A stretch of DNA of 64,000 bases. Origin: Tetranychus cinnabarinus. Taxonomy: Eukaryota > Arthropoda > Arachnida > Trombidiformes > Tetranychidae. The position numbers and the translations under genes are program-made. How positions within the stretch are numbered: position 1 is the first letter of the stretch; each line of letters starts with the position of its first letter. Positions 48,740 to 61,574 of the stretch are shown one piece after another. The notes beneath the pieces were generated by a model. The model was not told the origin of the DNA. It ran no database searches and saw only the letters and a list, made by a program, of their open reading frames with translations. Where the stretch lies: NCBI GenBank assembly GCA_022266195.1, contig WHVY01000003.1, positions 5,456,001 through 5,520,000 on the forward strand, given 5' to 3'.

Positions 48740-49772
48740 TTAACGAAGTAGATAAAAATTGTAATAATTTGATGGATTTGAAATTGGACTAATATTTTCC
48801 AATGAACCAGTTTTTAAATCAGCTTTGGGTGTGTAAACACAAACAGTGTAAATACCAGGAGATTGTTCATTATCATTGGTTACTTGGGCACATCCAATTT
48901 TCTTTGATCGTCTCCAAATTAACTTTGCGAAAGGTTCAACTTTCTTTGGAACCAAGCCTTTAGCAAAGCTGTAATAGTGTACTCCTTTGTACCATTGGGC
49001 GACCAATGCTTTACAAGATGGTGATTTAGTTCCCGGTATATAAGACCAATTGAGTGTGTAATTTGAATAAGGTGAGTTAGGATCGTCACTGACTGTCTTA
49101 CTCATTTCCAAAGCTCTAGTCCGAGCCAAATCAAGAGCCTAAAGCAAAAAGAAAAAAAAACAATAATCAGTAAAAAAATGAAAGGCTAGCAGTTGAACAC
49201 AATGGGTTAAAGTTGAGTAGCACATGGTTAAACTGGTTGGGTTTTCAAAAAGAGCCTGTCCAAGCATATTATTATTGATTATTACTGTTAATTAACTTTA
49301 GAATACACTTTGATATTATCACTAGTCGACAATCGAAATCAAATGATCAGGCAAAAAACACGGAAATAATTAGAGATTAGATTGGCAATGAAAATATGAT
49401 ATAAACAAGCAAAAACCGTTGAACAATTTTGACTCATGTGTCAAAATGTAAAGTTAAGGGAAAATCTTCAAAGTTTGATTGTAATCAAAGATTAAATTCA
49501 AAGCTACTCTAAATTGAGAGGGAAAATCATGATAGATTGTGGTATGATCTTGAAGATGAAAATTATAATTGTCAATGACTTGTTATTAGTATTGTTATTA
49601 CCTCACGATCATATGTTAAAATTGGTACTCCATGGAGCTTACGATAATGATTATGTTGATAGAGGCAATCACTTAAGAACAAGAAATCCGTTGTTTCCTT
49701 GGTCTCACCAGACACTTGCATCGGGATAAGAAAACATATTATAAACGACAATATAAATAGCATGGTTGACAT
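48740..49772 (-). CDS. Secreted CAP-superfamily protein (SCP/GAPR-1-like), 189 aa
   Basis: Exons: 49772-49602 and 49138-48740, joined in phase 0. The N-terminus (MSTMLFILSFIICFLIPMQV) is a signal peptide, so the product is probably secreted. CAP features in order are CLYQHNHYRKLHGVPIL (first helix, 'HN.YR..HG'), LDLARTRALEMS, a central YKGVHYYSF loop, EPFAKLIWRRSKKIGCAQ at the CAP signature 'HFTQ.VW...IGCA', and GIYTVCVYTPKADL at the second signature. The signature His is Phe, and a GEN-type Glu motif is not evident, so the metal-binding tetrad is degenerate. CAP proteins have varied extracellular roles; the job here is unknown. Length suits a single CAP domain. Confidence 0.8.
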
Positions 49773-51919
49773 GATGTCTTTTGTCAGCGAATATATGAAT
49801 CACAGTTGATATTAGATGGAGTTGAAGATTGGAGAGAAAAAGAAAGCCGAAAATTGCACCAAAAAATAGGTTCACAAAAGCAGAGTTACAGTGAAAACAA
49901 AGTCTCGTTGGTTGGTTAATGAATGAATAAATGAATTTGAAAGTTATCAGTTGAATGTAAAATTTTGGAGACTTACTCGGCTTTCCTCTCTATCTATCTC
50001 TCTCTCTATCTCCTTCATTATCATCCTCATCATCATTTTGAATTGGTAACCGATAAAAAGAGACTTGATTTTCCCGTTAATATTGAGCCTTAAGGCAATT
50101 GTTTACTGTAATACCAAGGCAAAAGGGAGTCAAGATGGCAAGACCATGAAAGAGAGGTAATATAATAATTTTGCATCTTCTCTATCAACTTGAAACAGGG
50201 TTTTACATGCTGAGAGATCCATGGTTAGTCTGATTACCAGATTTAGCCCTCTTCAGGTCATTGCTTAGCAATGATAATTGTAATATTAATGTTACTGATG
50301 TTGACTTTGATTAGGGGATGATGATCAGGTTGATGAAAAGAGACAGAGATTTCATTTTTCTCTTTCTCTCTCTAATCTTTCTTTTCTGGTGAACGAAAAA
50401 AGGCGGTTATTTTGAAGAGTGAGTGCTACAGGAAGAGATTGAGAGGATAACCTTTATTATCATCATGAATTGAATGTTCAACTTGAACTTGAATATCTTT
50501 TGGTTTGGTTTATTGCTGTCCAACCTTGAACCGGTTTCCGTAATACAAAATTAACTACTAATACATTATCCTAGATTCAGTTCAGTATCTAATCCCTTTC
50601 ACATCTTGCCTTTACCTAATAATACTAATATTATTTTCACTTTCAATCAACTTTTAGCTTTAAATGTTCAACTAAATCAGTGTAAAATTATTGTAAATAT
50701 CAATGGCTATAACAACCTGTAACTCTGTGTAATTGTTATTTCGTTGGTAATAGTGTTCGTCAACTTGTGATTATCAAACACTGATTGACCGAATGATACA
50801 ATAATTGTGTGAAAAACACTCATGGATACAATTAAGATTTGTTGATAAGCGTTTCTAATCATTTGTATTTTCACCTGAATTAATGGTTTCAAGTATTATT
50901 AGACATTGAAAGTCAATCTGTTTTTTAACTGAATTTTATTTGTAAAATACAATCTTGAAGAGGATTTTCACGTCAGTTAATTGACTTTATTTGATTTATT
51001 ACTGATTGTCCTGTCATAGTTAAATTGTCTTCCATTTTTCATTGATTCTGACAATGTTAATGATATACGTTTATAGCCATTATTTAATCAAACAGCTATA
51101 TATTATACATTTACATCCGACATTTAACTCCATAGTTGGTTTAAAATGAAATGATAAAATTTCAAGACGAAAATCAATATTTAAAACCTCATTGAACATA
51201 ATTACAAAATCTAAATTGTTGAAGAGTGAAGAGAACAGTTTGATCTGAAAAAGTCATTTAGATCATCGCGAAGGTATTTGATTAAACAATCGGGCTTCGC
51301 TCTCGTTCAAATACTTGAATTAATGTACAATATTTATCTTATTGTTGGCTTGTCTTCATATTGATTTGGTATTTGTTTAGTTCAATTTAGTAAATTTGAA
51401 AGGTAATTAATTGCATCCTTGGCCTGGTAATAAGGTGGAGTAGATTAAGATTAAATTCATTGGCTATTTGAATCATTCTGTGGATTTAGATTGTTGAATA
51501 CAATTGATTATTGAAATGGTTTTTGGGGTTAAATTTATTATTGGGACTTTTTATTTTAAGAGTCTGTTTGGTTGACCAGCAAGAGTCTTAATTTAGACCA
51601 AATTGGGAAATGAGGAGAATTGATATTTATATGAAATATGTGAATAAAAAGTTGTTTTATAAATCTAATCTGTCTTTGATCACCTTGACCTGATTTATTA
51701 TTAAAATTATTATTATTAAAATTAATACTTTTTTAATGCTAAAGGCAATTTAATCTGCGCGCCATTTACTTCTGTTTCTTTACATTTACTTTGCTACGCA
51801 ACTGTTGTTTTTGTATTTATGTCAAGTTGAACTGAAACATAGCTTACTAATTATTTATTTTTTTGTTTTTTTATTTCTGTTTGAAATTTTGTTATTCTAT
51901 TTGATATTAACATTTAATC
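49773..51919. other. Intergenic region between the CAP gene and PRCC
   Basis: A divergent upstream region with a CT/TATC low-complexity tract at about 49985-50025 and another pyrimidine tract at 50350-50385. A fragment of the dispersed repeat lies at 51241-51325. No gene is recognised. Confidence 0.5.
51241..51325 (+). repeat. Dispersed repeat, partial copy 3
   Basis: It shares GATCTGAA..A and CGGGCTTCGCTCTCG-type 3' sequence with the ends of the copies at 23.5 and 29.9 kb, in the same orientation. It has its own imperfect inverted repeat (AAGGTATTTGA against TCAAATACTT). It shows that the family is spread beyond the receptor introns. Confidence 0.5.
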
Positions 51920-53217
51920 ATGCCATTAGTTGCTTATGAATCTAGTGATGATGACGAGGGTTCTCAAGGAGAGGAGATAATTGAGTCTTCAGTTATTTCA
52001 GTTACTGATAAAGATGGCCAAAAGAAACATGTCGATCAGTTGGCTGGTCCTTCAAAATCAGATAAACCGAAAGCAGTTCAAGTTATCAAATCGAATGGTT
52101 CAAATGGGACAGTAAACGATTATGATTACGGTGTGAAACGTGTGGAGGAAGAACCTGATGTATCTTATGGTGATACAAGTCAACTCTCTGTTCTTAAAAA
52201 TTTATCTGAAGCTGGTAAAAAATCATCAGTACCTGTTGCAGTGACCGCTGGCCTGAGTGATATTGTGGTGGTTGATAAAAAGTCTAAGAAAATTAAAGTA
52301 GTTATACCTTCACTGGACGAAATGGATTGTGATTCAGATGAAGATGAAGAAGTAGGTCCTAAAAGGAAAATTACTCCAGCAGGAGGTTGCTCTTTAAAAT
52401 CTTTACTGCCAAAACCAAAGAATGCTCCAAGATTTAATTCTTCTCTATTTTCATCAACACCAATATCACAACCAACATCATCATCATTATCATCAGCATC
52501 CACAACAGTAAATTCATCTGTTGCTTCACTTATTCCTCACTCAATTTCACGGCCAAAAACTGGTATACCTCCTTCAAAGCGACCTAAAAAAGTTAGTTCG
52601 ATTAAATTTATCTGTACCCATTTCATTTGTTGAAAATGAATCTTTATATTAATCAAAAAATTATCCTTTTCATTTTCTTGTGTTTTTAGGCTTCCGTAAA
52701 ATCAAACGATGATGATGAAACTCCAACCTCCTTCTTTTCATTTGGTGATGTACAGTCAACTAAGCAATTGGATGCAAATATTGAAACGATCATACCCGTT
52801 GTTAAATCCAAACCTGAAGCTGAGCTTAAATACAGTGATGTAGATTACAATATGCCAACAACATCATCCAATTATTCCCAGCAAAAAGAAAGTAAACAAC
52901 CACCAACTAATAACATCAATGATCCAGAGTTTAAGAAATTCATAGCTTCTAAATTTGGTGAAGAACCAGCCGAAAAAATCGATATAGTAGAAGTAAATGT
53001 TGGCTCATACCTAGCAGGCAATCATGAACTTTTAAAATCTATAAGCATGGAATCCGGACCAACAGTTAAAGGACCTGCACCCAGTCAGTTAGCTAAAAGG
53101 AAGAATCAAATTACATACCTTGCTTATCAAGCGAAGCAAAGGGAAGTGGATCTTAAAAATCAAATATCCAATAATAAATTTACTAAGGCACAAACAAGGA
53201 GTAGATATGGCTTCTAA
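51920..53217 (+). CDS. PRCC: PRCC homologue (proline-rich/mitotic checkpoint-associated nuclear factor), 399 aa
   Basis: Exons: 51920-52591 and 52690-53217, phase 0, intron 98 bp. PRCC is a nuclear protein linked to pre-mRNA splicing and to MAD2B binding in vertebrates; those roles come from the family. The N-terminus MPLVAYESSDDDEG matches PRCC's MSLVAY.SSD. The middle is Ser/Pro-rich and poorly conserved. The C-terminus has the diagnostic block: FKKFIASKFGEE, IDIVEVNVGSYL, then KRKNQITYLAYQAKQREVDL, ending KFTKAQTRSRYGF, against the vertebrate ending RRQTQAKYGF. Reading through the donor adds a spurious 13-residue tail. The protein is shorter than human PRCC (491 aa), mainly because the proline-rich part is reduced. 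Confidence 0.93.
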
Positions 53218-53791
53218 TGTCCTAAAAATTCAAGGGATAAATTCCTAACTAATTTGATTAAAGTTTATTTTGTACATTATTCAATCTATACTCGGCTCCA
53301 CAAATCAATGAAATCATTTTAAAATCGTTCCTGGAGGTTAACTCTTCAGACCAAGTTGAGGGATTCTCATTGATTAGTGCTTCTGCTTTTGATTTCTTAT
53401 TGGGACCAGAGGCCCCTGGGAGAAATAGGAAAAGAAAGTTGTTATAACTAGCTTAACCTTAACATTATTGTCAAAACAACTTATAAGCGTTTATGTGAAT
53501 GGAAAATTACAGTCGCTGCTCTTTGACTACTCAATCGAGAATCAGTGATTTCCAATGACTAGTTTTTAATAAAAATAAAGTTTAATAATGTTTTTTGGTT
53601 AAAATTTTCTGTTGACTAGTCGATATAAAGCATTTATTTACAAAACAACATTTAAAGTTTGAAATATGACTGATTAATAGGAAGCTTTTACAGAAAATAA
53701 ATATTTAAAAACTAGTAACTTTACTAACAACTGAGCACTTATTACATTATGGTACTACTTCGTACATGTTTTAATTTAATAGTTGACTCTG
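53218..53791. other. Convergent 3' flanks of PRCC and the sphingomyelinase gene
   Basis: It contains AATAAA-type hexamers on the + strand (about 53571) and TTTATT (minus-strand signals) near 53260-53270. The two 3' UTRs may approach or overlap. No ORF of note. Confidence 0.5.
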
Positions 53792-56204
53792 TTAATTTGC
53801 GAGTGGTATTGGTGCTGTCCGCATTGGTAATTTTACAATATGGCTGTTGATGATCGCCTTCTTTACACTTTCATCCCAATTTTGGCCGCTTTCATCATCA
53901 GTCATTACATAAAAATATCTGTAAAAAAGGCAAAAGTGGAAAGCAAAATTTAATTAATTAACTGGTGGAAGATCAAGATGAGAAGAAATTTGTCAAAAAA
54001 ATAATTACCTGTAATAATCAGCAAAAAGTTGATCATCCTTTTCAAGCCTTTTTAAGAACCGATCAAGAGCTATAGGAGTTATTTGGTCTGTTTCAAATAA
54101 TTCAGATGCTCTATACGCTGATTTCCAGTTAATTTGATTAGAAAATTGATCCTCAGTTAGATTGAAATAATGTGTCTCGTAATCTATTATGATTCCTTGA
54201 TTGTCCATCTGGTAAATCCGATAGCCTGGGTTTGTTTGAGAGTATGGAGTTAGCGCTGGACAAATGAATGCATAACCAATCGGAACTGTTGGATCAGTCA
54301 GAGAATAGTATAGTCTAAATTCATCTCGATGATCGTGTCCATAAAATTGTGCTTTAACTGTATGTTGATAACGTTCAATGATCCTAATGAAATTATGTAA
54401 CCAAGCCTGAGTACATTCCTTATGATCTGGAGCAATATGTCCAACCAAGTGAACTTTATCACCTTCTTGTTCAGCCTTAGTTAATTCACGAACCAGAAAT
54501 TGTAATATATCTCCAGGATCAACACTGTCATATAATATCCATGGGTTTGTCCGAGCACAGAAATTGCTATTGTATTGGATAATCCGAAAACCAGGGCGAA
54601 CCTTGACAACATAATTACCTCGTCTAGAAATGAGAAAAGACAAAAGCATATAACGAACTGTATCCAATAACTGCCAAGTATTTACCTTTTAAAATCATCT
54701 GAATACTCTTCTGGAATCCACTGAGCCCATCTATGGGCCAAACTTTGATATAGCCAATCATTAGTTAAATCATCTCGATCGATCTCTTTGGCTGATGGGG
54801 AAAAGCTGGTGGGAAAATATTGGTTAAATTTATCGAAACATAATCTTATATCTTAATCATTTAATACTCACCTATTAACTGGAATAGCTTCATGATTACC
54901 AATGGCTGAATAAACAGGAATCGGTTCAACTATTTGATAAGCTTTGTCCATTATGTCTAATAATGAAAGTGTTGTTGCTCTCCGGTAACTCCAAACATCA
55001 TGAGGAACCACATCACCAGTACTTAAAATATATTGTAGCTTTTGTTAATGATAGGGAAAGGTTAATAGCAGTTTGATTAGCCAAGAATTAATTTAATGGG
55101 CCGAGGAAAAGCTCAGCAATTTACTCACCATATGAGAGCTTTCATTGAGACGTTCCATTGTTTGAAAAATGGTTGACACTGGAGTATCACAGCCTCTGTA
55201 GGTTCCCCAAAAGCCAGCAGCATCAACAAACTGATCAGTAAATCCTTGGTCAGGGCGACAACAAACGGGTTCATTACAGTTTGCAACAGTACCTGGGACA
55301 TACAGTGGATCCATATGAACATCTGTTACTTGGGCAAAAGCGTAAATTGTCTGGTCTTTTTGTCTCACAGTAAGTGATTCATTTCTTATCATCTTTGATG
55401 AAGACAGATCATCTTCAGGTAACTTAACGGTCCAATTTAGCTTTTCAGTGGTAAACATGACACATCCTAACCCAATGGAAACACCGCACATTTCTTCAGA
55501 TGTTAATTTGGTATTGAATCTAACGTAGTCAAACACATTCTAGAAATAAATTGTAACAGTTAATTTAAATGAAAATTTCCGACAATATTCATTACTTACT
55601 GCAACTTGATCCATCATTTCCCGGCAAATGTGTTTCTTTTGAATCCCCAAAGAGACACATAGCGTTTCAATCATGTACAAATATGAATAAGTACTCAAAT
55701 TATCATTTGTATACAATATTGATAATAAACGACAAGTTAAACAAGTTGTTGCTGAAGTAATTCCTTCTCTAACTCGAGTAAAAAACTGTCAAAAATGGAT
55801 AAAAAGACGCAATATTATAAAATTGGTTAGCAATGGTTTTTGCTGCTTAAAGCTATGGAAGTTAAAAAACTTACTTCTTGAAATGAAACGACATCCAACA
55901 TACGCTTCAGGATATCGTAAACATATGAATCTGTCTCATAGTGAAGACTAGCCGAGTTGCGTTTTGATTCATTATCAGATGAACGGTTGAAAAAAGATTT
56001 AACTTCAAAAATTAACTTTTCCAATTGTTCAACTTTGGATGGTTCCTCGGTTAATCTTTCAATGGGAAAAGGTAACTGTTTGAATGGGAAAAAAGCAGCA
56101 TTAAAAGAGACTGTTGACTCTGAACTGTTACCGATTGTTATAGATGAAGCTGATAAACAACTCAAAGTGAACAAAACTAGAATAAATTGTAAAGTATAAT
56201 CCAT
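53792..56204 (-). CDS. Acid sphingomyelinase (sphingomyelin phosphodiesterase 1-like), 651 aa
   Basis: Seven exons: 56204-55875, 55785-55600, 55539-55129, 55038-54872, 54805-54686, 54623-54009 and 53918-53792, all phase-consistent. The enzyme cleaves sphingomyelin to ceramide and phosphocholine in lysosomes or outside the cell. The N-terminus is a signal peptide (FILVLFTLSCLSAS). A saposin-B domain spans about residues 90-170 with its cysteines (TCLTC, CVSLG, CREM). The calcineurin-like phosphoesterase domain shows the metal motifs in order: VTDVHMDPLY (D245, H247), STGDVVPHDVW (D318), GNHEAIPVN (N357, H358), VGHIAPDH and FYGHDHRDEF. A C-terminal ASM domain (CPALTPYSQTNPGYRIY...) follows. Length is close to human SMPD1 (about 630 aa). 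All expected zinc ligands appear intact, so it is probably active. Confidence 0.94.
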
Positions 56205-57307
56205 TCTGGTTAACAGTTAAAATTAACTGATCACTAGACACTATTTTCAATTACATTAAATGATGTGATTTATAAAAGAGTATCGCTTATGTACATCAAT
56301 TAAAATTTAAATTGTGTTTCTACGCAAGAAAATGTATTCCTTTATATTCACAGATAGTAATCCAATATGTTCCTAATTACATTACTAATTATGATGGCCT
56401 ATGGATGAGTTAACCTTATGAATTGCAATTAAAAATTGCGCTTACATTGGTAAATCAGTGGATTTGTTCAAGTAACAATGAAACAATTGGAGCAAGGTTA
56501 TAATGCAAATGTAGCTTTAAATGATCAGTTATGATCAACTATGGTTTTAATCAAAATGATAGACAAAACTTCCACTCAAGATCAAGGTTTACTTTGATTA
56601 CCGGAAGGTTAAATTAATCTGATGGTTGTTACCTCGGATGTATGCTAAATTGTTGGTTAAAAAAGGGTAAAATTGGTTGAATATCGAATAACAATGAAAA
56701 GGTAAAATGATAAGTTTATTTCCAGTGGATAACAATTCAAGGGTTAACAGGGATTAAATTAAAAAAAGAAACAAAATAAATAGTAAAATATTCATTAAAA
56801 TGTTAACAATTGAAATAAACTTATGATTAACTATTAACATTAATATTAACATTAAGATTTTGCTTCAATCAAATGAAAGCGCAAATGGATTCTTTATTTA
56901 TCCAAAAAAAGGCTAATCCAAAATCTCATCAGTCTCAAGTACAATTTTATGGCAACATAAAAGGTTAAAATATCCTTAGTATTAGTAGCAATACATACAA
57001 TTGCTAAATTATAAGATAAAATGTGTAATCAATAAACTAAATTTAAATCAATATCAATTTGAAATAAATTAGCTGTCAGACATAAAATTGAATCATATTC
57101 TGCGTTTGGATATGATTGTGAATTGAAGAGTGAGAAATATCAGGTCCTTAACGGCATAGGATTTGTAAATATTTGCCAATTTACCTTCGTAGTTGTATTA
57201 ATTATAATAACGAGTTCTCACTGAGTTTGATTTGATTGTGTTTTTGGTTCATAATATGCATTTACAGTTGCTCTTGAAGCAACATTTTCCCTTGTTTTAT
57301 GAGTTGG
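56205..57307. other. Intergenic region between timeless 3' end and the sphingomyelinase 5' end
   Basis: About 1.1 kb, AT-rich, probably the sphingomyelinase promoter and the timeless 3' UTR. No coding or RNA features recognised. Confidence 0.5.
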
Positions 57308-60300
57308 TTACAAATTTCCAGTTTCCAATATTTCTTCAGGCTTAAAGAGTAAATGTTTTGTTTCTGGTGATGATATTTTACAGGCAATTTTAAATATTAT
57401 ATCAGGAGTAAATATTATAGGAATTCTTGGGTATAATTTTGAAACATCACTCGGTAAATGGAATCCAATTCGGTGTAATAGTTCAATCATTGGTTTAGAG
57501 TTTAAAGCCAATTCTTGTTTCTCATTGAAAGGAACGATTGGAACTGGCTGTCCAAGCACTAGAAATTAAAAATAGATAACTCATTAGTAAAATGCTGACC
57601 AATCAATCCATTCAATACTTACTATTGCTGAAATAGGCAACTGGCTCAAGTATTTGACAATCTTGTTTAACTCCCTTAACTTCGCACATTTTAACGTTTA
57701 CAATGTCCAACAGAATTGATCCAATCCAAGAAAGTTGATCAGCAAAACCCATTTTAATCAGTTCTTCTATTAACCGATCAATTTCTGCAACTTCTCGAGC
57801 CGTTTCATCCAACATGTTTGAGTCCTGGTCAATATTAATAAAATTTGTTTCCTCGTGATTTAGATTTACCTCTGTTTTAATAAGTCCACATTGGTTTAAA
57901 TCCGAAGAAAATGAATCAATTTTTTGATATGAGGATGAATCTTTATGATCCTGATTATGATAGTCTTTTTCAATATCTTCAATTTGATCATTGATCTCTT
58001 CATTATCATCGCAATTCACTACTTCTGGCTTTTTACTTGTTTCCATACCGTAAGAGTATTCCATGAATCGATCATATTCTTCAGAGGATATGATTCTTCT
58101 TATCATCAATTGTGAAATCAATTCAGCTCGATCTAGATTAATTCCTTGTTCCTCCATTATAACCTCTAAAATGCAAGTTATTGGATCATTTGTTTGCTCA
58201 TATTGAAGATATAGCCAATATAATTGATCGTGATTATTATCCAAATTGGTTAAGTCAATGGATGAAGATTCATCAGATACACAAGATTTAACTGAACTGC
58301 AAATGGTTGCATGGTTAGTCTGATGAGTTGAAGTGGCAATCGATACTGAATCATCTCGTATTTTTCCGATTATGTTCTCATCTTCACAGATTATTTGATT
58401 ATCTGACGATTCAGTTGTTAATAAAAAGCCAGATGATGATGCTACAGAGAAATTCATTGGAATTTGGTCAACAACTGAATTATCTGCTGAACGACCAACA
58501 CCAGAAGAGGCACCGATCAATTTGTTTGATTTGTTGGCATTTGATCTGGTTGCTGCTTTTACGAAACGATTCATTACATATTCCATTAAATCTTCCCAAG
58601 AATCTAAAATTTCCATATCAGATTCCATTATAAGAGAAAAGGTTTTCAAAATGATTGGTTGAAAGAGACATTCTGGGTTTCTTAAATCACCAGCAACATG
58701 GTGCATAATTGTAAAAACACAATTGTTGACCATTTCACTATTGGATTGAAAGGATTCCAATACTCGGCCATACTGTTCCATTACTTTAATTGTGGCAAAT
58801 TGTGAAAGGTGTTCAACGAGATTCAAATTTCCTCGCTGGTAAGGTTCATCGAGAAGAAGCAGCAAGTGGTGGTGAGTAATGATTGAATCAACAAGAAATG
58901 ATTTAGGATGAATGATTGGAGAGTAGCAGCGAGTAAGCAACAGGAAAAATTGTCTCAAACCAGTCATTTTGGCAAGAGACGATCTTAAATTATAAAGTGA
59001 TTGCCTTTCCTCTTCTCCAGCTGAGGATTTACTTATGTAGCCTGAGATAGTCATGATCATTTCTTTTAAAGCAGCCATTAATAATTGAAGTTTTCGGGTT
59101 AATTTCTTAATACCGTCATCTTGAAGTAACTCGCCATTTATAAAATTAACATTGACTCCTGTTTCTTTGGATGAAGGTGAATTCATAGTTAAATCTGGTG
59201 ACGATGATGATAAATGTACATGAGATGTTGAAGGCGATCCTGTTGATGGTGGTATGGTTGACGGGGAACCTCCGATGGCCCTGGTTGAGAGTAGTTCCAG
59301 TTCCTCGTTAATAATTAACCCATTATAGACTAGGAATGCAAACATGTCTATTTGCAAAATGGGTGATATATGGTTATAGTTGAGATCAATGGATGAAGAT
59401 ATTTTGAGGAAATAACTGAGTAACCATAAAAGGTGAGAGATATCAAGAGATGACGAGAATGGAGCAGATGGTGAAGATGAGTTCGATGTTGATGAGTAAG
59501 ACAGGAGAAGCTCCTTGGAAAGATCAACAATAAGACAGGAGAAAAAATTATGGACAAATTTAAGAGTAAACTCTTTGAGAAGCGAACAAATGTCATTATC
59601 ACTTGGAGCGATCGAATCGTTACCAATTGGAGTTGATTTGGATCCACAGGTTTTCTTCTTATCCCATGGAGCAATCGGTTTGATTGAAGATTCAGTTTTA
59701 ACTGAGTTTGGATTGATTGGAGAGGAATTTACAGTTTGATGAGGGGAAGATGTTGTTTTGGTTTTCTTGTTTGAATAATAATTAGATCGATCTTTTGATT
59801 TATTTGATTGTGATGTTGGTAGTGAACTATTGAATGGGTTTGATTGATAATTCTTTGATATTGGTTCAGAAGATACCGAGATTGACGATAAAGCAGCTGC
59901 AATAGCAGTTTCCATGCAGATTGATGGACAACAATTAGGTGGACGCGGAGCGGAGGAACAATTTTTAGTCTTTCGAGTGACATTTGGAGGATGATGGTGA
60001 CTTCGAACGGCCTTGATTCCCTCATAATCGGAATCATCCGAGTCGTCAGATTCTGTAGGCTTAACATTTGACGATTGATGAGGCTTCATCACTTTATGCA
60101 TACGTCGAGTATCTTCTTCGGATGAACCAGAAAAACCAGAAGTCTGGTTACCAATAATGTCTTCTTCCATTCTCTCATATTCTTGAAAATCTGATTTTGC
60201 ATCATTTGAAGGTGAATGAGCTGCCTCATTTCCATCGGAATCTTTAGCATTTTTAACCGCAACAAATATTTTTCCATTCTCCATGGAAATATCATCAGAC

Positions 60301-61574
60301 CCATTATATTTCCTTTTCATGTTTTTTCCCCATTCACTATTTGAAGCGTTTTTCGTTTCCATTTTATTATCCCGGTTTGCTTCGACTGTGTTGGACTTAT
60401 TGGTTTCCATATTTTCCTCGTTGGAACCATCCGTTTGTTGATAATATCCTGAATCTTTTCCAGACTCGGATGATTCAGCTCCACCTTCTTTTGACGATGC
60501 AGAGTCAGACAATATGGAAGTTGAAGATGATCGCTGAGCTGATAATGTGTGATCACTTTCAACGTCATCTTCAGAACAGTCACTGGCTGAATTTTTAGTT
60601 GAAATACATTGTATTAACTTGGAATCTGGTTGGTTCCTATAGAGAATCGTAATCAACTGGGCAATTTGACAGATCCAATTCCTTCGGTATGGAGTGGACA
60701 TCAAGAATAACAAAGTATTGTCCAAACCTTGAACCATTAGACTCCAAATAAGTCGCCTTTGAGTATCTTGCCAGTCATCTTTTGAAAATCCTTCGCTTGT
60801 AACTCGACCATTACTATTCCCTTCTTTATTCTCATTTGTTTCTTCACTTTTCGACCCTGGGTCCGATTCGAAAATATGAGGTACAATCTTATCAGGAACA
60901 TGGAGAAGATTACGAAAGAGTAGAAGACAATCACGGATCAAATTTCGTTCAGTATTGTCCAATTTAGTCTCACTTGAATCAATTTTTCCAGATAGATTTT
61001 GTTGGATGAAAGAAGAGGAAGCAAATTTACCAGAATGAAAACGGGGCAAGCTTTGATTCGAATGGCTCTTCGCTTTGAAATTGGACGATGAAGTTAACGA
61101 AGCAAATCTCATGGTATTGATCAATGAAGCGGTTACTCGGTTTGAAGAAATGAAAGCCTTTTTAGCATCTAATAACATCTTCTGGAGTTGTTTAATTCTT
61201 GTAATCAACGAATGGCTAGAACATCTCAAATCATTTAATTGACTGTTGGGTTGATTGTAAGCGCCAGGTAACAATATTTCAGCGGGTAGAGTTAAATTGA
61301 CCAAAAGTCTTACAGTGGTCTGTATAATTATCGGATCAGCAATCATTTCAGTTTGTTCCACAATATGGAGTAAATCTCGTTCAATAATTCGCGAAAGTCC
61401 AAGACTTAGGCGAATGTTTCGAGTTGTTAAATTTTCATTCAACAATTGATTCTCAATCGAGATAAGAGTAGCCAGACAATCCGAGCTAATCTCATAATGG
61501 CCATTTTCACTTTTCCAACCAATTGATGAGCACAAAGCCTGAAGGCTTGAACGATTAATTAACAGGTACTCCAT
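57308..61574 (-). CDS. tim: TIMELESS, circadian-type (1400 aa)
   Basis: Exon 1 is 61574-57623 (3,952 bp) and exon 2 is 57558-57308, joined in phase 1 across a 64-bp intron. In Drosophila TIM partners PER and is degraded after light through CRY. The N-terminal TIMELESS armadillo-like domain (residues about 1-330) has MEYLLIN..SLQALCSSIG, LLVNLTLPAEILL and NLLHVPDKIVPHIF. A long Ser/Asp/Asn-rich low-complexity stretch follows (about 340-640). The second conserved part begins near 655 (DNDICSLLKEFTLKFV) and includes LLLLDEPY, FQPIILKTFSLIMESD, QLYWLYLQYEQTNDPI and EPVAYF. Exon 2 carries IELLHRIGFHLPSDVSKLYP. These blocks follow Drosophila TIM rather than the replication-fork paralogue timeout, whose C-terminal region differs. 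The protein ends soon after this block and lacks most of the Drosophila C-terminal tail. Basic patches such as NMKRKYNG are possible nuclear signals. Confidence 0.92.

Noticed and set aside
55125..55322. 65-codon alternative frame in the sphingomyelinase gene
   Set aside because: Shadow of exon 3, which carries the DVH metal motif in the other frame.
57959..60934. Several 65-112-codon ORFs overlapping timeless on both strands
   Set aside because: Out-of-frame shadows within the large tim exon. Only the long frame has homology.
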